A stretch of 6,353 bases of DNA, taken from NCBI GenBank assembly GCA_947302945.1, contig CAMYWZ010000067.1, positions 1-6,353 on the forward strand, read 5' to 3'. The notes under the pieces were generated by a model. The model was not told the origin of the DNA and searched no databases. It was given only the letters and a program-made list of their open reading frames with translations. Shown here in pieces: positions 1 to 6,327 of this stretch (within the stretch, counting starts at the first letter, position 1; every line of letters begins with the position of its first letter). The position numbers were made by a program, and so were the translations under genes. This DNA comes from an uncultured Bacillota bacterium. Lineage in GTDB: Bacteria; Bacillota; Clostridia; Peptostreptococcales; Anaerovoracaceae.

Positions 1-1245
1 GCTCAGTTCTTCTATGGTGTGGGTTGACTTTCTGTAGACTATGCGCACGCCCTTGGAGAACTGGTAGAACTCGGTCTCGCCCAGCCAGGCCTCGTCTCTC
101 ATAAGGTGCTGCACCATCTTCCTGAACTGTGCGCCTGTAAGCTCCACCATCCACAGAACGTCGTCGAACGGGGTGTTTTCGAGCATGTCCTGATACTCTA
201 TGACAGGGCCGAGCTCCTTCTTTCTGATGCTGCCGGAGCCGAACATCATGATGTCGAAGCTTGCTTCCCAGGCCATGGTGTCCGCGTAGAGGTTGCCCAT
301 CTCGGTCTCCTGCTCGCGGGACGGGTGCGTGAGCTTCCTAGCCCAGCGCGTTACCACCCTCTTGTACTTGGTGTCGGTCTGGGTGCGGTAGCTGTCCACG
401 AGGTTGTCCATGATATCGTCCTTGGGCGCGGTATCCTCGTTGATGGGCACGCACTTCCACCTGAAATCGGCGATCTCTTTCTTCTCCGTATCGTACTGGA
501 CGTCGATCTGGCCTATGATACTGGTTCCTGTACCGGCCTGGACTATGGGCACGCCGTTGACGACCTCGGGCTTTTCCATGAAGGTGTGCGAGTGGCCGCC
601 TATTATCATGTTGACGCCCCAGTCCGGATCGAGCATCTGCGCAAGCTTGATGTCGTTCTCAAGGCCTATGTGCGTGAGAAGTATGGTCATGTCTGTGCGG
701 ATGGTGCGGTAGTTGTCGCAGATGATGCTGACTTCCTTGGCCGCAGCCTCCAGGTCTATGAAGGTGCCTATGATCTTTTCGCTCTTCGTGGAGGCGAGAA
801 CTTCTTCGGTGAGTATGCCTATGAACATGATCTTCATGCCGCCCACTTCCACGTTCAGGTAGGGCGTGAAGATCCTCGAGTTGTTCATGGTTATGAAGAG
901 GTTCGCATTGACTATGGGGAACTTGGCGCATTTTTCAAGGAAAAGAAGGTGCGCGAAGCCGTAATCCACTTCGTGGTTGCCTATGGTGGCGATGTCCGGC
1001 ATCAGGTTGTTCATGAGGTCTATCGTGGACAGGCCCTGGTACTCGGAGTCTATGATGGAGCCTCTGAACATGTCGCCGGCTATGGCGTAAATGACGTTCT
1101 CCCTTTCCCTGCGCATCCTGCTTATATAACCCGCGAGCCTTGCAAGGCCCCCTGTCTCCTTGCCGTCAACGACCTTGGGGAGAAAGTCCCCGTGCATGTC
1201 GTTAGAGTGGAGTATGGTGAGCTTTTTGATGCTGCTGTCTGACAT
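1..1245 (-). CDS. 5'-nucleotidase / 2',3'-cyclic phosphodiesterase family metallophosphatase, partial (C-terminus beyond the window)
   Basis: The gene reads leftward from an ATG at 1245-1243 and stays open for 415 codons to the window edge, so its C-terminal end is missing. It belongs to the UshA/YunD type of two-metal phosphohydrolases, which remove phosphate from nucleotides. Visible metallophosphatase motifs are HSNDMHG (residues 13-19), GDMFRGS (57-63), GNHEVD (89-94), LLTHIG (189-194) and GGHSHT (216-221). The C-terminal substrate-binding domain begins around ETEMGNLYAD and continues through GSGSIR and NTPFDDVLWMVELTG. There is no signal peptide, since the first motif starts at residue 13; the enzyme is therefore probably cytoplasmic like Bacillus YunD, unlike periplasmic UshA. 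The start is supported by an AGGAAGG ribosome site about 9 bases upstream. It lies 30 bases after the DUF885 gene on the same strand, with no terminator between them. The family call is firm; the exact substrate is not known. Confidence 0.93.
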   Translation of the reverse strand, partial: MSDSSIKKLTILHSNDMHGDFLPKVVDGKETGGLARLAGYISRMRRERENVIYAIAGDMFRGSIIDSEYQGLSTIDLMNNLMPDIATIGNHEVDYGFAHLLFLEKCAKFPIVNANLFITMNNSRIFTPYLNVEVGGMKIMFIGILTEEVLASTKSEKIIGTFIDLEAAAKEVSIICDNYRTIRTDMTILLTHIGLENDIKLAQMLDPDWGVNMIIGGHSHTFMEKPEVVNGVPIVQAGTGTSIIGQIDVQYDTEKKEIADFRWKCVPINEDTAPKDDIMDNLVDSYRTQTDTKYKRVVTRWARKLTHPSREQETEMGNLYADTMAWEASFDIMMFGSGSIRKKELGPVIEYQDMLENTPFDDVLWMVELTGAQFRKMVQHLMRDEAWLGETEFYQFSKGVRIVYRKSTHTIEELS

Positions 1246-1275
1246 ATGCTTATACCTTCCTTTCTTTCAGAAGCT

Positions 1276-3168
1276 TTATTTTACGCTGTTTATGTACTCG
1301 TCTATGTGGCGGATGACGACGCTTTGGGGCGTTGCCGCAGCGTCAAGGAGCGCTTTGTTGAACTCGATGGCGCTGAACTTCGCGCCGAGCTCTGTTTCGG
1401 CCTTTACCCTCAGCTTCTCAACGAATTCGTGGCCGTAGCTGTAAGGCCCGTAGTAGACCGGGCAGAGCCTCAGAAGGTCGTAGATCTGCTGCGTCACTTC
1501 CGTGCTGAGGGAGAATCCAATATCATTCAGGAACTTCCTGGTGCGTTCGACATCCCAGCCATAGTAATTGATCCCGAGATCCGTGATGCTGTAGGCAAGG
1601 TAGCTGACCCTTGAATCGTAGGTGGCTGCCTTGGCTTCAGCGTCGCTGAGACCTTTCAGGTACTCCAGCGCGTGATACTGGGAGTAGACCGCGTAACCTT
1701 CGATCATGAAATCGACCTCAAGAGTCTTCAGGTAATCAGAATCGATGTTCTCGATCAGATACGCGAACTGGTACATGTGCCCCGGAAAGCCTTCGTGCGT
1801 GACGGTCATGTAGGTGTCGATGGAGGAGATCTCTTCGTTGTCGGGATTTACCCGCATCTGCTGAAGGCGCGACCCATCCAGAGCCGGTACGATAAAGTAT
1901 ACCGCAATGCTCTTTTCTGAAAGCTTCTCCTGAGGATCGGCTTTCTGTATCCTGTACTCAAGGTCCTTTATCTCAGGATGGTCGGCAAGCATTTTCTGCT
2001 TAACGGAATCCAGTATCTGAGTGTAATCCGAATATCCCGTATCAAACGAGCCGCTGTAGTAGCGTTCAACTGCCGCCTGATCCCTTCTGTACAGCTCCTG
2101 ATAGGCCGCGACTATGGAATCGAAGCTTTCAGCCATCTCGTCGAAGAAGTCATCAACGCTCTTCTGATACGTGCCGGCCTTATAATTGAGAAGGATCGCG
2201 TAGTATTCGTCTCCGTACGGCAGCATGGCAAATCCGCCGGTATTGTTCCAGCCGCCCTTCATTGCGGAGAACTCGCTGCGCAGCTTTTCTATCGAAGGAA
2301 AATAGCTGGCCGCGAAAGCCTCCTTAAGACTTGCTTTGTATTCTTCCCTTTTGGTATCCGAAAGACCTTCGACCTCGTCCACCTGACTGACTATGCAGTA
2401 GACCGAGTAGCTGTCCATGCCGTTGGCGAGGATGTCGGAACAGCTTTCTATGACCTGATCGAAGTCAGTCATGAGAAGCTGCTTTTCCTGCTGTTTTCTG
2501 GCGTAAGCTATGGAAGTTTCGACATATTCGGGTATGGTGCCTATGAGCGTGATCATATCCTTTATGTCCTGTTCGTTCCTTATATCCCAGCTGGTCAGAA
2601 TGGCCTCTATGTTGGCCTCGAGGCTGTTGGGAGGCGTGAAGAGCTGAGAGTAGTAATCGTACTTCTCGTCCGACATGAGAAGGACCGTGCTTATCTCCCA
2701 CTCCAGGCTGTCGTACTCATCCTGCTGAAGCGGCGTGAGCTTTGACCTGTCGAAAGCCCTGAACTCCTCCATGAGGCCTCTGTAATAGGTCCTGTCCTTC
2801 TCCATGGACTCATCGTCCGGGGCTTTGCCGAAGCTGACCTCTATGTTGTCCGGATCCAGGCCCGAGGCCGCGGGATCCGTATAGTAGATGTGTGCGATGG
2901 TATAGTTCTTCTCTATGGAATACTTGTACTGCTTGAATACGAAAGCGGCAAAGCGTTCCTGTTCTTCCGCATTCGGATCCGGTTCCGGAGGAGCAGTGTT
3001 GTTGGTGTTTCCCGACGGTGCTGCGTTGTTCGTGTTTCCGGACGGCACAGCGTTATTGGTGTTTCCCGAAGGCGCTGCGTTGTTTGTGTTGTTCCTTCCC
3101 GGAGTGCATGAGGCAGCGGCGAAAAGCATCACCAGAGCCAGAAGCAGTGCGAGCAGTTTTTTAGTCAT
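1276..3168 (-). CDS. DUF885 family metallohydrolase-like lipoprotein
   Basis: This is a 630-residue exported lipoprotein. It opens with two lysines (3-4), a Leu/Ala-rich hydrophobic stretch and a lipobox ending at Cys21 (AAASC), so it should be lipid-anchored on the outer face of the membrane. Residues 24-66 form a low-complexity Asn/Thr/Ala/Pro/Ser/Gly linker made of 9-residue repeats, then the folded domain begins. The DUF885 signature is THEGFPGH, with His458, Glu459 and His464, followed by EGYAVY with Glu490. This arrangement resembles the zinc site of gluzincin-like peptidases, and family members are usually assumed to be peptidases or hydrolases; the substrate cannot be read from the sequence. 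The reading frame is open upstream to 3408, but the ATG at 3168 is chosen because AAGGAG lies 8 bases before it, it gives a proper signal peptide, and it overlaps the stop of the VanZ-like gene as TAATG. The last residues are NSVK before TAA at 1278-1276. Confidence 0.92.
   Translation of the reverse strand: MTKKLLALLLALVMLFAAASCTPGRNNTNNAAPSGNTNNAVPSGNTNNAAPSGNTNNTAPPEPDPNAEEQERFAAFVFKQYKYSIEKNYTIAHIYYTDPAASGLDPDNIEVSFGKAPDDESMEKDRTYYRGLMEEFRAFDRSKLTPLQQDEYDSLEWEISTVLLMSDEKYDYYSQLFTPPNSLEANIEAILTSWDIRNEQDIKDMITLIGTIPEYVETSIAYARKQQEKQLLMTDFDQVIESCSDILANGMDSYSVYCIVSQVDEVEGLSDTKREEYKASLKEAFAASYFPSIEKLRSEFSAMKGGWNNTGGFAMLPYGDEYYAILLNYKAGTYQKSVDDFFDEMAESFDSIVAAYQELYRRDQAAVERYYSGSFDTGYSDYTQILDSVKQKMLADHPEIKDLEYRIQKADPQEKLSEKSIAVYFIVPALDGSRLQQMRVNPDNEEISSIDTYMTVTHEGFPGHMYQFAYLIENIDSDYLKTLEVDFMIEGYAVYSQYHALEYLKGLSDAEAKAATYDSRVSYLAYSITDLGINYYGWDVERTRKFLNDIGFSLSTEVTQQIYDLLRLCPVYYGPYSYGHEFVEKLRVKAETELGAKFSAIEFNKALLDAAATPQSVVIRHIDEYINSVK
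2995..3092 (-). repeat. 27-bp tandem repeat encoding the NTNNAAPSG linker
   Basis: Three full imperfect 27-bp units and a partial fourth lie end to end. On the minus strand they encode NTNNAAPSG, NTNNAVPSG, NTNNAAPSG and NTNNTAPPE, directly after the lipidated cysteine of the DUF885 protein. The units differ mostly at third codon positions, so the protein repeat appears to be maintained. It most likely acts as a flexible spacer between the membrane anchor and the catalytic domain, and such repeats often vary in copy number between strains. Confidence 0.85.
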
Positions 3169-3632
3169 TATTCTTTCTCCTTTTGAAGGACGTGCATAAG
3201 CAGTGCTGTAAGTATGGCTCCGGTCAGAACGCCTGAAAGATCCAGAAGCATGTCTGATATCTGGCAGCTTCTTCCCGGGCTTGAAAGCTGCAGAAGCTCG
3301 TCCGTGACTGCAGCTGCAAGACCGTAGCATGACGAGAAGACCGCCGCAGTGAGCAAGGGTCTCTTTTTCCTGCCGGACAGGCTCCGGAAAACCGCGTCCG
3401 CAAGGCATCCGAGAATGAAGAACTCCGTAAAATGCGCCAGCTTCCTGACAAAATGCATGCTGACAGAAGGAATGAACCTGCTTATCAGGTCAAGAAAAAA
3501 AGCGCTCTCCTCTGTAGAATCGTCCGCGGATCTGAGCGACCTTGCGAAGATGAAGGCCGTCCAAAGTATCAAAACTGCAAGCAGCAGCGCGCGTATCCAC
3601 TTTTCTCTTTTGTCTGTACAGCTGTAGCTCAA
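3168..3632 (-). CDS. VanZ-like family membrane protein
   Basis: This is a 154-residue membrane protein with about four hydrophobic helices (roughly residues 13-31, 65-84, 92-110 and 127-148). It shows the VanZ-like signature: RKLAHFTEF at 63-71, the acidic pair DE at 111-112 followed by LLQL, PGR at 119-121, and two aspartates in SDMLLD at 127 and 131 before a Gly-rich last helix. VanZ itself gives low-level teicoplanin resistance, but most small VanZ-like proteins in Clostridia have no established role, so resistance should not be assumed. The start is a TTG at 3632-3630, chosen because no in-frame ATG precedes the first helix and a purine-rich AGAGGACAGGG lies just upstream. Its TAA stop (3170-3168) shares a base with the ATG of the DUF885 gene, so the two are probably translationally coupled. 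It is the first gene of the minus-strand operon. Confidence 0.88.
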   Translation of the reverse strand: MSYSCTDKREKWIRALLLAVLILWTAFIFARSLRSADDSTEESAFFLDLISRFIPSVSMHFVRKLAHFTEFFILGCLADAVFRSLSGRKKRPLLTAAVFSSCYGLAAAVTDELLQLSSPGRSCQISDMLLDLSGVLTGAILTALLMHVLQKEKE

Positions 3633-3652
3633 ATCCCTGTCCTCTTTCTAAT

Positions 3653-3680
3653 ATCATACCATAAAGGCTGCTCTTTTCAA
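3653..3680 (-). promoter_or_regulatory. Promoter of the VanZ-like / DUF885 / nucleotidase operon
   Basis: Read on the minus strand there is TTGAAA (3680-3675), a 16-base spacer and TATGAT (3658-3653), with TG one base before the -10 box (extended -10). Transcription would begin near 3646, giving a leader of only about 14 bases before the TTG start of the VanZ-like gene. This matches a housekeeping sigma factor promoter; it is a pattern match only. Confidence 0.6.
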
Positions 3681-3714
3681 ACGCAGATATTTGACGCAAC
3701 GGCGCGATTTTTTA

Positions 3715-3743
3715 TTGTGAAGGCAAAAGTTTGGTGTTATAAT
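3715..3743 (+). promoter_or_regulatory. Promoter of lysA-ddh
   Basis: A perfect TATAAT lies at 3738-3743 with TG at 3735-3736 (extended -10), and TTGTGA at 3715-3720 matches four of six -35 bases at a 17-base spacing. Transcription would begin near 3750, about 32 bases before the lysA start. That leader is too short for a lysine (L-box) riboswitch or a T-box, so any control would have to act at the promoter itself. The AT-rich stretch 3741-3767 follows directly. Confidence 0.7.
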
Positions 3744-3781
3744 ACAAAAATATTATACAATTTTTGTAACGGAGACACGAT

Positions 3782-5086
3782 ATGGACAGAGAATACTTTG
3801 AGATCAGGAACGGCAGGCTCTTATTCGACGGATGCGATCTTCTGCAGCTTGCGAAAGAGTACGGGACCCCGGTCTATATATACTCTCAGAACGTGATCAC
3901 AGACCGCATCAGGGAGATGAAGGCTGCCTTCTCGGAAGGACATCCTCAGAACCGCATAGCCTACGCCTCCAAGGCCTTCGCGTGCAAAGCCATGTTCAAA
4001 CTCATGGAAAAGGAAGGCGTCTGCATAGACGTGGTGTCCGGCGGAGAGCTGTACACGGCTGTCAAAGCGGGCTTTCCTGCTGAGCGCATAGAGTTCAACG
4101 GCAACAACAAGTCGCAGGCGGAGATAGACCTGGCCGTAGAGCACGGGATAGGCCGCATCATCATCGACAGCCTGCTCGAACTCGAGATGATAGAGAAGGC
4201 TGCTGCGAAAAAGGGCCGCGTCATGAACGTCCTCTTCCGCATCACGCCGGGAGTCAAGGCGGATACGCACGACTACGTCGTGACGGGGAAAAAGGACTCG
4301 AAGTTCGGCATTCCTCTGGATGATGACAGAATTTTGCCTTACGTAAAGATGGCTGTCGAAAGCAAGTGGGTGAACGTCCTCGGGCTCCACTTCCACATCG
4401 GTTCGCAGATCTTTGAGAACACAGCATTCCTTGCGGCCATGGACGCTGCTTTCGCTGTGGCGGACAAGATACACGAATACTGCGGATACTGGATAGAGGA
4501 GCTGAACATAGGCGGAGGCTTCGGCGCCAGGTACACGGGAGAGCAGAAGAAGCCTTTCTCCTTCTTCCTTGACCCGATGATCAGGAAGGCTGAGCAGTTC
4601 GCCTCTGAGCGTGGCATAAAGGTCCCGGCGCTCGTCACAGAGCCCGGAAGGAGCTTTTCGGCTGAGGCCGGAATCACGCTCTATACCATAGGTTCGATCA
4701 AGGAAGTGCGCGGGATCAGGACTTACGCGGCCATAGACGGAGGCATGTTCGAGAACATACGCCCTGCCCTCTACGGCGCGAAATACGAAGCGGTCTCGGT
4801 CAGCAAGCCGGAGCTTCCCGCTGACAAGACCGTCAGCATCTGCGGCAAGTGCTGCGAATCCGGCGACATGATAATCAAAGACGCCCTGCTTGCGGACCCG
4901 CAGCCGGGCGACGTCATAGCGGTGCTTTCCACAGGCGCCTACGGCTACTCGATGGCTTCGAACTACAACAGGAACCCCGTGCCGGGAGTGCTCTTCGTAA
5001 AGGACGGCAAAGCCGAATGGGCCGTAAAGCCGCAGACTTACGAGGACATAGCGGCTCTGGACCTGATCCCGGAAAGCCTCAGATAA
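3782..5086 (+). CDS. lysA: Diaminopimelate decarboxylase (LysA)
   Basis: LysA is the cytoplasmic PLP enzyme that decarboxylates meso-diaminopimelate to L-lysine, the last step of lysine synthesis. The 434-residue product has the full set of fold-III decarboxylase motifs: the PLP lysine Lys64 in YASKAF, DVVSGGELY (83-91), FNGNNKS, HFHIGS at 203-208, the phosphate-binding GGGFG at 244-248, EPGR at 287-290, the active-site cysteine Cys358 in CCESGD, and GAYGYSM with Tyr387. Its length is close to the usual 410-440 residues and nothing is missing. The ATG at 3782 is preceded by GGAG at 3771-3774 with a 7-base gap. It is followed after 15 bases by the ddh gene on the same strand, which fits a lysine/diaminopimelate operon. 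An alanine racemase or another group IV decarboxylase is ruled out by the CESGD and HIGSQ context. Confidence 0.97.
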   Translation: MDREYFEIRNGRLLFDGCDLLQLAKEYGTPVYIYSQNVITDRIREMKAAFSEGHPQNRIAYASKAFACKAMFKLMEKEGVCIDVVSGGELYTAVKAGFPAERIEFNGNNKSQAEIDLAVEHGIGRIIIDSLLELEMIEKAAAKKGRVMNVLFRITPGVKADTHDYVVTGKKDSKFGIPLDDDRILPYVKMAVESKWVNVLGLHFHIGSQIFENTAFLAAMDAAFAVADKIHEYCGYWIEELNIGGGFGARYTGEQKKPFSFFLDPMIRKAEQFASERGIKVPALVTEPGRSFSAEAGITLYTIGSIKEVRGIRTYAAIDGGMFENIRPALYGAKYEAVSVSKPELPADKTVSICGKCCESGDMIIKDALLADPQPGDVIAVLSTGAYGYSMASNYNRNPVPGVLFVKDGKAEWAVKPQTYEDIAALDLIPESLR

Positions 5087-5101
5087 CAAGGAGATCAAGA
5101 C

Positions 5102-6054
5102 ATGGAAAAGATAAGGATAGGAATACTCGGCTACGGAAACCTGGGGCGCGGCGTGGAATGCGCGGTAAAGCAGAACCCGGACCTTGAGCTGGCAGCCATA
5201 TACACAAGAAGAGACCCTTCGGCGGTAAAGCCGCTGACGGAAGGCGTCAAAGTGCTGCCCGCGTCAGCCCTGGACGAAAAGCAGGACATAGACGTGCTGA
5301 TACTCTGCAGCGGAAGCGCCTTCGACCTTCCAAAGCAGACTCCCAAATACGCCGCGATGTACAACGTCGTGGACAGCTTCGACAACCATCACGACATCCC
5401 GAAACACTTCAAAAATGTGGACGCGGCGGCAAAAGCCGGCGGAAAGCTCGCAGCCATCTCGCCACGACCATACTTCCGGATGGCGAGAACTACACTTTCT
5501 GGGGGCGCGGCGTCAGCCAGGGCCACTCGAACGCGATCAGGAACATAGAAGGTGTTCAGGACGCGAGGCAGTACACGGTGCCCGTGGAATCCGCGGTCGA
5601 AGCGGTAAGGAGCGGCGCCCAGCCGCAGCTGACGACCAGGCAGAAGCACACCCGCGAATGCTTCGTTGTCGCCAAGGAAGGCGCGGACAAGGCTGCCATC
5701 GAAAAAGCCATAGTCACCATGCCGGATTACTTCGCCGACTACGATACCACAGTCCATTTCATCAGCCAGGAAGAGCTGAACGCGAAGCACAAGGGGCTTC
5801 CGCACGGAGGCTCCGTGATAAGATCAGGCAGGACCGGATGGAACAAGGAAGACACCGAGCTCATAGAGTTCAGGCTCAAGCTGGATTCCAACCCCGAATT
5901 CACCTCCTGCATACTCGCTGCCTACGCCAGGGCAGTATTCAGGCTCGCAAGTGAAGGCGCCACAGGGGCCAGGACCATCCTCGACATCCCCCTCGCCTAC
6001 ACCTCCCCCCTCCCCCAGGACGAACTCATCGCCGCCATGGTATCACGCACCATC
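5102..6054 (+). pseudogene. ddh: meso-Diaminopimelate dehydrogenase, disrupted by an internal deletion/frameshift and lacking its own stop
   Basis: Intact Ddh reductively aminates tetrahydrodipicolinate to meso-diaminopimelate with NADPH and ammonia, bypassing the acylated intermediates of the lysine pathway. The N-terminal part is in one frame: NADP-binding GYGNLG (10-15), TRRD (35-38), and DSFDNHHDIP (91-100) with the substrate-region Asp94. After AAIS (residue 120, near 5461) similarity moves to another frame, in which ATTILPDGENYTFWG, GVSQGHSNAIR, TRQKHTRECFVV, DTTVHFIS, LPHGG and KLDSNPEFT follow in normal order. The first frame ends at TAG 5546-5548. Compared with remembered Ddh sequences, about 14-15 residues containing TGWDPG are absent, and the frame change requires a missing length of 3n+1 bases. 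That segment holds an aspartate of the substrate site. At the 3' end, similarity stops near residues AAMV (about 6042); no stop follows, and the second frame stays open to TAA at 6256-6258 inside the structured element, so gene callers may report 5102-5548 and 5578-6258 as separate genes. The ribosome site AAGGAG (5088-5093) is excellent. A sequencing or assembly error is the main alternative. Confidence 0.88.
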
Positions 6055-6289
6055 AGGGACGGTTCTCCCGGTGCCGTTTTTGTTGATCGTTTTTCTGCGG
6101 CGTATGGTTGTCTGTCGGACACGTCTCGCGCCTTGACGGGGGCCCCTCCCAGCGGTTCTAAGCTCTGTCGGCGCCCTCAGTCATTAGTTTTGGCTTGCCA
6201 ATCGCTAAGAACCGGGTTCCCCGACAGTCCTCCAGGCAACCATACTGCCGCAACTTAATAGCCTATATGGCATCAAAAGAACCGTCCCT
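6055..6289 (+). ncRNA. Structured pseudoknotted RNA, candidate HEARO / IscB-type omega RNA
   Basis: The segment folds on itself in a nested way. Helix P1 pairs AGGGACGGTTCT (6055-6066) perfectly with 6278-6289. It continues after an internal loop as six pairs, 6070-6075 with 6269-6274. Helix P2 has 19 pairs, 6096-6114 with 6233-6252, with a single bulged T at 6246. In the core, CGGTTCT and AGC (6153-6159, 6161-6163) pair with 6204-6206 and 6208-6214, while CTGTCGG (6165-6171) pairs with CCGACAG (6221-6227). These two helices cross, forming an H-type pseudoknot. Between them, TTGG-CTTG-CCAA (6190-6201) is a CUUG tetraloop hairpin. The two non-standard pairs (6071/6273 and 6111/6236) are G-U on the plus strand and would be A-C on the minus strand, which fixes the likely direction. 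HEARO RNAs, now known as the guide RNAs of IscB nucleases, are about this long, contain a pseudoknot and sit at insertion sites. That identity is inferred from topology and recollection, not from a search. An inverted-repeat MITE is the alternative. Confidence 0.65.
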
Positions 6290-6300
6290 TAGGTGCTGCA

Positions 6301-6327
6301 CTGGCTTTTACCTGAGGTAAAACCCAG
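6301..6327 (+). other. Stem-loop downstream of the structured RNA
   Basis: CTGG (6301-6304) pairs with CCAG (6324-6327), and TTTTACC (6306-6312) pairs with GGTAAAA (6316-6322) around a TGA loop. One C-C mismatch separates the two stem parts. It follows the last RNA helix by 11 bases. No T-tract follows on the plus strand, so it is not an ordinary intrinsic terminator. It could be a further RNA domain or a subterminal hairpin of the element. Confidence 0.6.

Noticed and set aside
106..1242. Long plus-strand ORF of 378 codons
   Set aside because: It is the antisense shadow of the nucleotidase gene, whose minus-strand translation carries all metallophosphatase motifs and a good ribosome site; the plus-strand product is unlike any family I know.
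1978..2745. Plus-strand ORF of 255 codons
   Set aside because: It lies wholly opposite the DUF885 gene, and its product has no recognisable domain or start signal.
2995..3092. Possible CRISPR or other DNA repeat array
   Set aside because: The units are contiguous without spacers and encode an in-frame protein linker.
3169..3408. N-terminal extension of the DUF885 ORF up to 3408
   Set aside because: It overlaps the VanZ-like gene, would bury the signal peptide inside the protein, and is not preceded by a ribosome site as good as the one before 3168.
3744..3781. Lysine riboswitch or T-box upstream of lysA
   Set aside because: The predicted leader is only about 32 bases and shows no room for either structure.
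3821..5098. Minus-strand ORF of 425 codons opposite lysA
   Set aside because: It is an antisense shadow produced by lysA codon use, while lysA has every catalytic motif.
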